DNA of 64,000 nt, from positions 58,209,220 through 58,273,219 of the forward strand of contig OY759265.1 of assembly GCA_963662155.1 (NCBI GenBank), read 5' to 3'. Below are positions 39,401 to 48,544 of this stretch, piece after piece (position 1 is the stretch's first letter; every line of letters starts with the position of its first letter). The stretch is from Lamellibrachia columna. Taxonomy: Eukaryota; Annelida; Polychaeta; Sabellida; Siboglinidae. The notes under the pieces are model-generated. The model saw only the letters and a program-made list of their open reading frames with translations. It was not told where the DNA came from and did not search any database. A program made the position numbers and the translations under genes.

Positions 39401-40100
39401 TGAGTATACACTTGTTACACAGTGTATTCCTCTTACAAAAGTAGCAACAACTATAATTGTGTAGTGTCAGGTAGATGAGTATACACTTGTTACACAGTGT
39501 ATTCCTCTTACAAAAGTAGCAACAACTATAATACAGTTTGACTATGGCTGTTTTCTTATGCAAATAGCTGCTTTTTAGTATTTATGTATCATATAACGTC
39601 TATGTTGTTATATTTTAATGCTTTGTGGTACTTAAGTGAAGAATAAATGATTGCAACTACATGTATTATATTAGTCATAATTGCAACTTTTTAAGATTCA
39701 TAGCATAAAGTATTTTTTTACAAATGTATAATTTTATTTTAACTGTACACATTATGAAGATCGCAATAAAACTCTTGAAAGCTTCATAATTTTAACAAGA
39801 ATACTTGCATAATCTTTTCTCAATCATATTATTTAATATCGCATTATTTCCATGGTTCCTGATTAGCCGTTCTGTGTACCTGACTTAATTTAGTGCTGGT
39901 GTAGAAATGAAATAGCCAGAAAGTGATGTGATGGTTTGAAATGTCGTGATGTTTCATATGTTGTGTGATTGCAGGCTGTGCGGGAAGGCCTGAACCGTGC
40001 CTCGGGCGAGGTTAATACTGCATCCAGCGACCAGGCCAAGGCAGAAGCCCTCATCAGTCTTGAGTGTTACGAGGCGCTACAGAAGGCGATTGATGGATAG
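30480..40100 (+). CDS. ATP5F1D: Mitochondrial ATP synthase subunit delta (F1 delta / epsilon-like)
   Basis: This is a subunit of the F1 central stalk of mitochondrial ATP synthase, in the matrix; with gamma and epsilon it couples c-ring rotation to catalysis. Four exons, 30480-30608, 34309-34462, 39269-39357 and 39975-40100, are all GT-AG with matching phases (0, 1, 0). They give 165 residues, close to the usual 168. Exon 1 gives an Arg-rich mitochondrial presequence (MSILRSATKLHAS..QQQRRGFAD), then the family motif MAFTFASP. Exon 2 has the beta-sandwich motif QVDVPSFSGSFGILPDHVPL. Exon 3 has VSSGSVTVNNDSSVQILAEE and exon 4 the C-terminal helical hairpin, ending EALQKAIDG. AATAAA lies at 40406. 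The chosen ATG is the only one giving a plausible presequence in frame. Introns of 3.7, 4.8 and 0.6 kb contain the palindromes, transposons and 95-bp array listed separately. Confidence 0.95.
30837..30941. repeat. 105-bp near-perfect palindrome
   Basis: Arms of 52 bp around a central C at 30889, with two mismatched positions. The left arm starts TAGAACTAGAAGCCTCTTGA and the right arm ends with its reverse complement. It lies in ATP5F1D intron 1, about 230 bp after exon 1, so the transcript would form a long hairpin. Confidence 0.95.
30941..31005. repeat. 65-bp perfect palindrome abutting the previous one
   Basis: Arms of 32 bp with no mismatch around a central C at 30973. The left arm is AAAAATTGTAGGGCGATTGG then CTTTGCCTATTA. 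It shares its first base with the end of the 105-bp palindrome. Confidence 0.95.
31603..31630. repeat. Perfect 12-bp hairpin
   Basis: AGTTCCGTAGCC, loop ATTT, GGCTACGGAACT. It lies in ATP5F1D intron 1, 600 bp after the two larger palindromes. Confidence 0.9.
31842..31864. repeat. Perfect 10-bp hairpin beside LINE relic
   Basis: TGAAATAACT, loop ATC, AGTTATTTCA. It sits directly at the left boundary of the LINE tail fragment that begins near 31866. Confidence 0.8.
31866..33250 (+). mobile_element. LINE C-terminal tail, interrupted by a DNA transposon
   Basis: The left part reads VWSSQYQHDIDAVEAVQRRA, the conserved IxxIExVQRRATK region. The right part (32827-33125) reads QMVPVLRHLDYESRLKVLNL, PTLTYRRSRGDVIDVYKYLH, GHSLKLFKDQS and HFFSQRVINLWNSLPDIVV. 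It is the best-preserved LINE tail in the window and lies in ATP5F1D intron 1 on the sense strand. Only the last 130 or so codons exist. It ends near simple TATATA and (GTAT)n repeats. Confidence 0.85.
31934..32824. mobile_element. 891-bp DNA transposon with TA target duplication
   Basis: The ends are perfect inverted repeats, CTCTTGAGTGCCGAATAA on the left and its complement on the right. TA flanks both sides (31932-31933 and 32825-32826). Removing the element and one TA restores AGAAGAGCTACACAGATGG, which keeps the LINE frame as RRATQMV, so the boundaries are precise. Subterminal direct repeats of GCACTATACTATTATTAAAT occur near both ends (about 32009 and 32746). No transposase ORF is present, so it is non-autonomous. 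The TA duplication fits Tc1/mariner-like families, but the terminal sequence is not one I recognise. Confidence 0.9.
33260..34300. other. ATP5F1D intron 1, right part
   Basis: AT-rich intronic sequence with no exon that I can support. It includes repeated TTTGGCTAAA-type words around 33930-34080, possibly a decayed repeat. Confidence 0.4.
34944..35503. repeat. 95-bp tandem repeat, six copies
   Basis: Six nearly identical 95-bp units lie in ATP5F1D intron 2, carrying TGTCCTCTCCAATGTTATTG, CTGGTATGTACTTACACCCC and CTTTCCCTATTGTCACTGAC. Each unit contains good donor-like (GGTATGTACTT) and acceptor-like (CCCTATTGTCACTGACAC) words. Confidence 0.95.
35775..37190. mobile_element. Possible hAT-like element, decayed
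   Basis: The left end, GTAAATACAGGGTTTGATTTC, and the reverse complement of the right end, GGTAAATACAGTGGCATAGTT, are similar. Both are followed by repeated TTTCTTCCGG-type words. CAGGG-like ends fit hAT elements, but I could not show an 8-bp target duplication. No ORF is present. Confidence 0.35.
37708..38926. mobile_element. hAT-like non-autonomous transposon, 1.2 kb
   Basis: Inverted termini are ATGGGTGGGTCCAATTA and, reversed on the right, CAGGGCTGGGTCCAATTA. Both continue into AATTACAATTACA-type subterminal repeats. The direct repeat CTGGAATC (plus ATG) occurs at 37700 and again at 38927, fitting the 8-bp duplication of hAT elements. There is no transposase ORF. It lies in ATP5F1D intron 2. 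Confidence 0.8.
39395..39535. repeat. Tandem duplication of about 73 bp in ATP5F1D intron 3
   Basis: Two nearly identical copies of a unit containing GTGTAGTGTCAGGTAGATGA and GTAGCAACAACTATAAT lie 40 bp after the exon 3 donor. Confidence 0.9.
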
Positions 40101-40405
40101 ACACACTGACAGTTTAGTTTGATTTCTAGGATGGCACAACACAGTTAATAACGAACTGATCATGGATGTGGCACTACCTATAGTAGATCATGAATCAGTT
40201 GGGATGTTGGTTGCTCATCGGCTGTTGGATACATCTTACATATGACATCGTGACACTCAACACGCTGCTGGGACATTGGATGTCGCCAAAGCTGGTGATT
40301 GAAATACCTTTTAATGTTAAGAATCAGTTCCAGATTTTGTTTCACTGTCTTTTTTGCACCAACGATTTTGTCCAATCTGACGTTTGAGATGCAAAGTGGT
40401 TACAA

Positions 40406-40411
40406 AATAAA
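40406..40411 (+). terminator. ATP5F1D: Polyadenylation signal AATAAA for ATP5F1D
   Basis: A canonical AATAAA lies 306 bp after the ATP5F1D stop codon. No nearer canonical hexamer was seen. Confidence 0.6.
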
Positions 40412-41339
40412 GATATAATTAGGTGATGCACTATTGTTAAGATTTAGTGAACTAGATAGCGTTCAAATTGACAGTGTAAATATTAGCGACATCTTTGGAA
40501 ACACTGGTAATGTTGTTTGAGCTCGATGGCTCATTTAACTAGAAAGGATGAATTCAATAGGTAACAACCACATATTAATATGAAGTCGTATTTACATAAC
40601 AAAGCATGTCTACAGTTACACATCAACCAGCAATTCATTCTTATTTACAGTTTTATGCCATTGCAAATTAAACTTTCCCCAGCGTTGTGTCTCTGCATAT
40701 GGTGGGATAAAGTGGTCATGCATGATTGCTTGGCATAATATATAAAAATTTATTTAGAAACACCGCTTAATTGTCGATGGTCAGGAACGACGACTCTGTC
40801 GTGTTTGTGTAATATGCAGTTACACGGTAGGGGGCACCACATCACACCACTTACTAAAAAAAATTCAGACAACGTATCATTGTTTTTTAAGCCACATGTT
40901 ATCGGGTTTTATAGAAATTAACTGTCGGTGTAAGTAATTTGTATTGGACATTCGTTGTAGTGTTTTCAGGGACGTAGCTAGGTATACATTCATGTCGACA
41001 CACATCTCTAAGAGGGGGTCTGGATGTCCATTTTAAGGCAGACTAATCATTTATAATCTGGAAGAAAAACTTGACCACCAGTCGACAATCGTCCCAGCCA
41101 TGGAGAAAAATTACCACTCTGTTCGACACCCATCCCTGGTAAAAGGTGGATGTCAACCTTCAGTATATGATATATGGATAACAAGGACTTGGTTTTAATG
41201 TGCTAGTATTTTGCAGTTTATTAAGATTGTTTACATGCTTCAAGGACCCATTCGCTGTGTAATAGCACAATTAATTACAACTAGTCAAACATTATCGCAA
41301 CACATGTACACGAACAACAGTAACATTCAAAATCATATG

Positions 41340-42045
41340 TCGAGGTACGACGTAATGTCGTGGTACGACGTACTGTCGAGGTACGACGTACTGTCGTGGT
41401 ACGACGTACTGTCGAGGTACGACGTACTGTCGTGGTACGACGTACTGTCGTGGTACGACGTACTGCCGTGGTACGACGTACTGTCGTGGTACGACGTACT
41501 GTCGAGGTACGACGTACTGTCGTGGTACGACGTACTGTCGAGGTACGACGTACTGTCGTGCTACGACGTACTGCCGTGGTACGACGTACTGTCGAGGTAC
41601 GACGTACTGTCGTGGTACGACGTACTGTCGTGGTACGACGTACTGTCGTGGTACGACGTACTGTCGTGGTACGACGTACTGTCGTGGTACGACGTACTGT
41701 CGTGGTACGACGTACTGTCGAGGTACGACGTACTGTCGTGGTACGACGTACTGTCGAGGTACGACGTACTGTCGTGGTACGACGTACTGTCGTGGTACGA
41801 CGTACTGTCGAGGTACGACGTACTGTCGTGGTACGACGTACTGTCGTGGTACGACGTACTGTCGTGGTACGACGAACTGTCGAGGTACGACGTACTGTCG
41901 TGGTACGACGTACTGTCGAGGTACGACGTACTGCCGTGGTACGACGTACTGTCGAGGTACGACGTACTGCCGTGGTACGACGTACTGTCGTGGTACGACG
42001 TACTGTCGAGGTACGACGTACTGTCGTGGTACGACGTACCGGGTT
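41340..42045. repeat. 18-bp CpG-rich array, about 39 copies
   Basis: The unit is TACGACGTACTGTCGTGG, with a G/A variant (GTCGAGG) and a rarer CTGCCGTGG form. All six frames are open, reading YDVLSW, RRTVVV or QYVVPR repeats. Each unit has three or four CpG sites in an AT-rich genome. The core ACGACGTACTGTCGT is nearly self-complementary. It lies 0.9 kb after the ATP5F1D polyadenylation signal. Confidence 0.95.
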
Positions 42046-42689
42046 ACGTAGTCATTCTGAGCTACTAATAGACATGTATCCAGTTGATGCAGCAAGTGAT
42101 CCACGACCGGCAGATGCCGTCCCCGTCTTCTTCCAAATATTCCACGGCAGTGTCTACAGCAGTGAATGCAGACTTTAATGTACACAGAGCGTTCGTACGG
42201 CTGGACAATCTTGTACCACAGAGCGACTGCAGATTGGTTCTGTTGTCCATACATATTTCTAATTAGAGGCCCTTTGCGCAATAGTCGAGTTAGCATTGTA
42301 TCGGGTATCAACTGTCTGTTTCGTGCTTGCATCCCACGATGGGATGGACCATTCAATTTCTGGGGGAGGGTTGGGTTTTTCAGTATTTGCATAGCCACTG
42401 AATGGAAAAGGGTGTTTGCCACGTTGGTGTAGAAGCACGTGCGGCTATCTGGTTTTCTAACGAGACACCGAGACCGGCTTTATTGAAATCATGGCGGGAT
42501 ATTTCAGTGACTGTTCTGATACTAATTTGATGACTTGCAGAGACAGCGTGTCGTGTATATTTAAAATGAAAAACGTGAATAAACTGTTCTAAAATTAAAC
42601 ATTTTAACAATGAATTGTACCTTTCCATTTTTACAAATAATAAAGGTTAATTATATTATAAAGTGTAAACTTAATGTTTGAACAATAAC

Positions 42690-43555
42690 TGGCCTTTTAA
42701 GATGTGGCAACTATCAACTATCTACTTTGTCCTTGTCAGACCCCTTCTTGAGAACAGCAGTACTGTTGTGGATCCCTATACACAGACACAAATATATAAG
42801 TTAGAAATGACTCAACGTCGTGCCGTCCGGTATGTATTGCATCGTCAATGTTTCTAGTGTGACAGACATGCTTCAGGATGGAGGTCGATGGCATACCGCA
42901 GCGCCGATGCTAAGCTCTGCATGGTGTGTAATATAATAATACCTTTATTGGTACAAAACATGGATATACATTTAATAAAACTACGACAATGAGCTAAAAA
43001 TACAAAGTACAAAAAAACTGCAAGAAAAATACTCAAATTAATGCAAACACAAGATTTGTAAAAAAAATTAACCAGCAAGAAAATGTACAAATTAGTTAAT
43101 TGTATAGTGGGAATACATTGAACTCAATACCTTGCTCATGTGAATATTATCAATAGGAGACAACATTCCGTAGCCCATCATATCCCTTACGACATGTGCA
43201 ATTGCCATTTCCCCCCAGTACTATTCGACTTTGGAACTCCCTACCTCAAGACATTTTTAGTAACGTTCATAACATTCATTATCCAAGATTTTAAATGCAC
43301 TTTTTTAAAAACTGTTATTTTTGTGTTCGCCTGTTGGTCTGCCTGAACCCTCAGCATGTAGAGGCTGGGAATCATTTTTGTGTTCGCCTATTGGTCTGCC
43401 TGAACCCTCAGCATGTAGAGGCTGGGAATCATTTTTGTGTTCGCCTATTGGTCTGCCTGAACCCTCAGCATGTAGAGGCTGGGAATCATTTTTGTGTTCG
43501 CCTGTTGGTCTGCCTGAACCCTCAGCATGTAGAGGCTGGGAATCATTTCGGAAGA
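42690..43555 (+). mobile_element. LINE RT tail and 3' UTR, interrupted
   Basis: The plus strand reads LVRPLLENSSTVVDPYTQTQ, then IYKLEMTQRRAVRYVLHRQC and GWRSMAYRSADAKLCMV. This is the tail region with LVRPxLEYASxVWDP and IxxLExVQRRAARYV. Coding is broken at about 42925-43100 by an inverted fragment (minus strand, AATAAAGGTATTATTATATT). It resumes as RLWNSLPQDIFSNVHNIHY near 43230. The 3' UTR carries a 57-bp unit four times and ends in GGAAGAAGAAGAA. Confidence 0.8.
43317..43548. repeat. 57-bp tandem repeat, four copies, in LINE 3' UTR
   Basis: The unit contains TTTTGTGTTCGCCTGTTGGT, CTGCCTGAACCCTCAGCATG and TAGAGGCTGGGAATCA. Copies differ at one position (GTTGG or ATTGG). Confidence 0.95.
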
Positions 43556-43611
43556 AGAAGAAATCAAATCAGTTGCTAGATTGCAAGATGCGTCATGTGA
43601 GACGTTCCTAC

Positions 43612-43650
43612 GTAATGACGTAATGACGTAATAACGTAACGCGTAACGTC
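43612..43650 (+). promoter_or_regulatory. Cluster of CRE-like TGACGTAA sites
   Basis: Two overlapping TGACGTAA sites are followed by AACGTAACGCGTAACGTCG, 85-120 bp before the start codon of the calmodulin-like gene. TGACGTAA is a known target of CREB/ATF and PAR bZIP factors. A promoter role is inferred from position. Confidence 0.4.
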
Positions 43651-43733
43651 GAAAGTTTTTGCCACGTTGAACGTTGTCTTCTTTCTGTACATTTTCGCTA
43701 CTCGACAGCTTCCATTGACTGCCTGACGTTGGA

Positions 43734-45518
43734 ATGTCTACCGAGACGGCATTCATCCACGACTTATTGGTGGGCTCTAACCTCACGCCAGACGCGCTTA
43801 GCGAAGAACAGGTGGCAGGTGAGACAATGGCAGGTAGCCGGGTTTGAAGTAGATACCCTTGTTTGCATTTTCCTTTGGGTGATATTGCTGGCCCTGTACA
43901 GATAATAAATGTTATGTCTGTCCGATTTGGCGACACCCTGTATCATTCGTACGGCTTTCATGTGTATTTCATATATTTCCGTGCGTTCAAAGCCCAACAT
44001 TCACAGACAGAAATGAGAGTAGGCCTAAACATTAGCATGTGCATCATCTGTTTGGCTTCCTTGTTTGTCTTTCAACAGTCAGATGTTGACAACTGCGTGT
44101 TTCAGATTTGATGGTATTTCATAGATACATGCATACATGCTCATCACCTTCCATAGTTTCTCTCTCTCTTTCGATCTGGCGTTCTCCATATCTAGGAATG
44201 CCAAACACATTAGTTTATTATATTCCCAGTGCTTTTTTATTAACTGCCGGAGCTCATACGGTGTGTCCGTGGTTCCTTTGCCACGTCTGAAATCACGCTG
44301 CCGTGGTCCCAACCGTTCCTCGACCATCTGTCTCAATCTTCGAAGATGGCCGGCAGCATCAGCAAATAAAATGCTAGCTATGAGAGGAGGCTATGTCGGG
44401 CAATGCATGACTTATTTGCGTAGTGTTATTTTTATGTAAATTTCGTTGTTTGTTTGTCGCCTTTTCTTCTCGACTATCGTTGTGATACCTTTCGGCGCCA
44501 GAGATCCGTAGAGTGTTCATGATCTTCGACCAGTTTGCCGAGCTCGTGATGCCGGTGAGACACTTGCCGACGGCCCTTCGGTCGCTCGGGCAGCTACTGA
44601 CGGAGCGAGAGATGAACGAGGTGCTCGCCCCGTATGAAGACGCCGGCCAAAGTGAGATGGAGTCGTTTATCGTCGTATCTTGGGGATTTCAAAATAAGGC
44701 TAGTAAAAAAGTACACCTATCAGATATGCTGATGATACCACCCTGCTCAGCACACTAGACAACTGCACACTATGTATCAATGTACATCTTGAAAATAATC
44801 TACAATTCACTATTTCTATCTCACTTAAATTATGGAATAACTGCTTGAGTTTTCAATGTAGGACCACGAATAAGTAAGTAGCAAAAAGGCAATTAGAACT
44901 TTATCAAACGGTAAGTATAACTCGCATGCAACACCTCAATTTAAGAATATTGAACTACTAATAAAGGCAGAGGAATTTTTTTTAATTCTCATTCTTCAAA
45001 TTTTTATTCAAATATGAAAACGTAAAAATCCCAAATTATTTAAAAACATGTTTCTGTCACAGGATAATACAATAACGAGATCAAGAAGAACCAGACGGGC
45101 ACCTCAACGTTTTATTAACACGGAAAATAACCTTCCAAAATCAATAATTATGATATTCAAGTGAGACATACTAATTCCATGTATTGCCGCTTTTGCATCA
45201 GACACGAAATTCCAAAATTAATTCAAGAGAACTATCTCCCAAAAATTGTACTCCAAAAATAAACATCCACTCATATCAAGGCTTTATAAATTATGCAAGA
45301 AAGTATATAATTAGCAATATGAGGTAGAATGTGTTATTCCAAATTGTTATATATGTAAGAAAAACAGACATGTACTTACATTTTTTTAACTAGAACTGAG
45401 TGCATCATGCCTTTTTGTAAAAATGAAGGCCAGTTATATCAATAATTTCATATAGTCCAGATATTAAAAATAATAATAATCCCTCCCTCCGTCCCTCCCT
45501 CTCTCCCTCTCTCCATTC

Positions 45519-45552
<34 letters not shown>

Positions 45553-46479
45553 CTCTCTCTCCCTCCATCTCCCTCTCCCTCCCTCCCTCCCTCCCTCCCT
45601 CCCCCCTCTCTCTCTGTCTCTCTCTCTCTATTTCCCTCCCTCCTCCCTCTCTCTCTCTCTCTCCCTCTCCATCTCTCTCCCTCTCTCCCTCTCTCTCTCC
45701 CTCTCTCTCTCCCCCCTCTCTCTCTCATCATTACCTTTCCATTGCATGTCTTGCCAGTTAATGACGTAGCCCTATAGACCATACTCGGATATTTCCATCA
45801 TGTAAACATAAAGGGTCAGTGAAGGCTCCAGATGCCCTGATATAGTTGAACTTGAACAAGGATACCCACTCCACGCCTGCCTCCCTATTTCCATACCATT
45901 CCCCGTCATCCCATTATATCATTAACTCAACCAATTGGTGGGTGTTGCAACACGATGCAAGAGCGTCCAACGGGGCTTGAGTGTTCTATGGTCACCGTTC
46001 AAAGCCTGGGTGGTTTTGTTTACGCTATATTTCCCCATTCCCTCAGGTGTATAGTCGATTAAGACAAAATTGGAAGCTATATAAACGTTGTACGATGGGC
46101 CGCACATTTATTTCACAGTCTGCCAGTCAATGCCTAGACGGTCTTTCCTTCAGTCGACTTCGTGACGTTCTGCTCGCTGGTGGCCCGTCGGCCGTGGGGT
46201 ACGCAGGGCTCGCGAGATGAGCTCAAGAAGTGCATCGTCAACGGGTTCGACCCGAAGGAGACGGGTTTGCTCGACAAGAAGCAACTGCACCACTTGCTGA
46301 CGAACGTCGGCGAGAAACTAACCGAACAGGAAGTCAATCAAATTCTCATGCACTGTGATGCCAACACGGACGGCGAGATCAACTACGAAGGTGCGGATTG
46401 AAGGAGACGCACATGATATACCACGACACCTTAACCGGGCATGGTAGTAATGAAAACTGTGGTTTAATAACCATAGAAA

Positions 46480-46560
<81 letters not shown>

Positions 46561-47639
46561 TCAAATACAAGTTTCTAAGATAGTGAATGGTTATGAAAAT
46601 ATTTGTTCTCACTCAAGAAAGATAGACAGGCAGCAACGTTATTGAATAAACAGTGTAAATTAAATACAAGAAAGTATTAAGAGAAACGTAAATGAATGGA
46701 ACAAATGATATACTGATTGCATAAATGCTAACAGCATGAATATGTAACAAAATTAACAAACATTACAAGAATGGCGGGTTACACATATATGACAAATTGT
46801 TGGGGTATGTTCTCATTTGATGGCAATCTTATTAAATCTTGGTAGATTGTACGAGATTTTTGAAGCAATGTCTCTTCAGATTTAGTGAACTAATTTAACG
46901 TTTCTTGTAATGGTGGCAGTTAGATTTAGTGAACTAAGTTAACGTTTCTTGTAATGGTGGCAGTTAGCGAAGGTTAAAAGTCTATAATACTACGTACTGA
47001 CACCGCGGTAATGTAGTTGCTTCACAAAGGCAATTATTATATATATTCGAAGAATTTTTTTTTATAAATGTGTGTAAAAATACGGATGCTCACGGTTAAG
47101 ACAACGTACCCAGTTAAACGGCGGCTAATGAGATAACTCAACTACTTAAACGCATTGTCTTAGGAATATAAAACTAATCGTTTTTTTATCCCACGAGCAA
47201 TCCGCATCATCTTTACACAAGGATTTTTAAATGTCTGACCAAAAGACGGCACAATATTACCTATTTTCTAAACAAACAGTAACGGAAATGTTGTAGAACG
47301 TACGTGCGTTTACATGTTTGCAGAAAAATTTGCAGGCTTTGTGAGATCCAAGATAGAATATGTCTCATCTGTATGGATGGTAACCTCCGAAACATCGCTA
47401 GGCAGACTTGATGCCACCCAGAGGCGAGCTGTGCAAAAAGTACAGCTATGCCAGAGGCTTCTCTGAGCAGGACTGCCAAACAACCACAAAGGAGGCAAGT
47501 TGGTGCACTCACCTTGTTCCACCGGATACACCATGGAGATACACCATGGAGATACACCAACACTACACAATATCATGTTACCTCCTCCTCCAGTAGTGCG
47601 AAGAGCTACCAGAACATCAACATCTCGACACACAGCTGC

Positions 47640-47678
<39 letters not shown>

Positions 47679-48031
47679 GAGAGAGGGAGAGAGAATGAAG
47701 GAAGGAAGGAAGGAACACATATAGACAAAAAATACTGTCACGTGTCGTTTATCTGCACACTTTGGTTCCCAAGAACTTTGGCTGGATTAACGAAGCGTGC
47801 CGATTGGCGAAACACGGAATAATGAAGGAAACATGCAGATTGTTTCCAAACAAAAGCATGATTACCGATTATTGAACAACGGATAAACGAGGTAAGACTC
47901 TCGTTTAGTTTTAGTCGAGATATTATTATATTCGCCTGTGACAAGAATGGCAAATATGTGATATTTTATGAACATTAATTGATTGTTGAAATCTTTCCGT
48001 TTCAGCCATGATAGATGAGCTGTTGGAGTGA
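43734..48031 (+). CDS. Calmodulin-like EF-hand protein with mostly degenerate loops
   Basis: Exons 43734-43818, 44502-44651, 46154-46390 and 48006-48031 have GT-AG borders and matching phases (1, 1, 1), giving 165 residues. The layout follows calmodulin: LSEEQVAEIRRVFMIFDQ, then RSLGQLLTEREMNEVL, IDFVTFCSLVARRP, LLTNVGEKLTEQEVNQIL and DANTDGEINYE. Loop 1 has lost its ligands, loop 2 (PYEDAGQIDFVT) lacks the first Asp and last Glu, and loop 3 (DPKETGLLDKKQ) lacks the last Glu. Loop 4 is near-canonical except that the short last exon supplies Ala, not Glu, at position 12. It probably binds little or no calcium and may act as a light chain or axonemal subunit; the exact family is not recognised. 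Exon 4 (AMIDELLE, stop) is the least certain; its pyrimidine-rich acceptor is good. Introns 2 and 3 carry LINE fragments. Confidence 0.8.
44715..45370 (+). mobile_element. LINE RT fragment with YADD box in intron 2
   Basis: The plus strand reads IRYADDTTLLSTLDNCTLCI, the catalytic RT motif C. Next come SHLNYGITAWVFNVGPRIS, KRAIRTLSNGKYNSHATPQF and ELLIKAEEF, typical of the CR1-like tail. Roughly 30 codons after the YADD box are missing and several frameshifts occur. It starts about 65 bp after the exon 2 donor of the calmodulin-like gene. Confidence 0.8.
45478..45728. repeat. Polypyrimidine (CT-rich) tract
   Basis: About 250 bp of nearly pure C/T with CTCCCTCC and CTCTCTCT stretches, in intron 2 of the calmodulin-like gene. 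Long open frames on the other strand are compositional. Confidence 0.95.
46480..46557. repeat. (GA)n microsatellite
   Basis: About 38 GA dinucleotides in intron 3 of the calmodulin-like gene, 90 bp after the exon 3 donor. Confidence 0.95.
46560..47300. other. Intron 3 of the calmodulin-like gene, no further gene
   Basis: AT-rich sequence with no exon that I can support. A short tandem duplication, GTTAGATTTAGTGAACTAA with flanking TTAACGTTTCTTGTAATGG, lies at about 46875-46965. Confidence 0.4.
47310..47640 (+). mobile_element. Non-LTR RT tail fragment
   Basis: The plus strand reads FAGFVRSKIEYVSSVWMVTS, then ETSLGRLDATQRRAVQKV. This matches the YVRSKIEYASxVWMGAS..SLxxLDAVQRRALxxIG tail. A frameshift leads to RRQVGALTLFHRIHHGDTPW and VRRATRTSTS, the following tail region. 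It lies in intron 3 of the calmodulin-like gene and ends at a (GA)n run. Confidence 0.8.
47640..47696. repeat. (GA)n-rich microsatellite
   Basis: GA dinucleotides with GGGA interruptions, followed by GAAG-type repeats, at the 3' end of the LINE tail fragment. Confidence 0.9.
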
Positions 48032-48163
48032 AGACATCCAAGCGCTCGATGAACAGCGTCGAATACAGGCGCAGCACAGACAGGAACATTACGGAGTTGA
48101 ATGACAATGACTTCCCAATGCAAACTGATCCATACACAATAGTGTATGTGTGTGTGCGCGTGT

Positions 48164-48289
48164 GCTTGCGATTTATTTTTACGTCCCAATATGTACGCCC
48201 CGTATAATACAAGAGCTTAATCAAACAAATGCCATTCAGCAAAAAAATTACGGGGCGTACATATTGGGACGTAAAAATAAATCGCAAGC
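48164..48289. repeat. Perfect inverted repeat, 41-bp arms, 44-bp loop
   Basis: The left arm 48164-48204 starts GCTTGCGATTTATTTTTACG and ends GTACGCCCCGTA. The right arm 48249-48289 is its exact reverse complement. It lies 133 bp after the stop codon of the calmodulin-like gene, so it may be within the 3' UTR and form a stable RNA hairpin. Confidence 0.95.
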
Positions 48290-48544
48290 GGGAAAAACAA
48301 AAAGTATTGAATCCCAGGAGGTCATCCTGTAGCAACGCAATGTCGGCAATTAAGCCCTATTCAATTATATCCTGGAAGCCGCAACTATTGTAAGGGTTGT
48401 GCATAAACGAACCACGCCAGACCGGGCGTCATTACCTGGCCGGCACGAAATACGTCATTACCTGGCCGGCACGAAATACGTGCATGCATTTAATATAATT
48501 AACTAACTTAGGCGTGCGTCGTCTGTTGTCACCGATAAAGGAAG

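Noticed and set aside
41211..42422. Open frames of 272-376 codons in both directions (YDVLSW, RRTVVV, QYVVPR repeats)
   Set aside because: They are translations of the 18-bp array, open in all frames, with no independent support.
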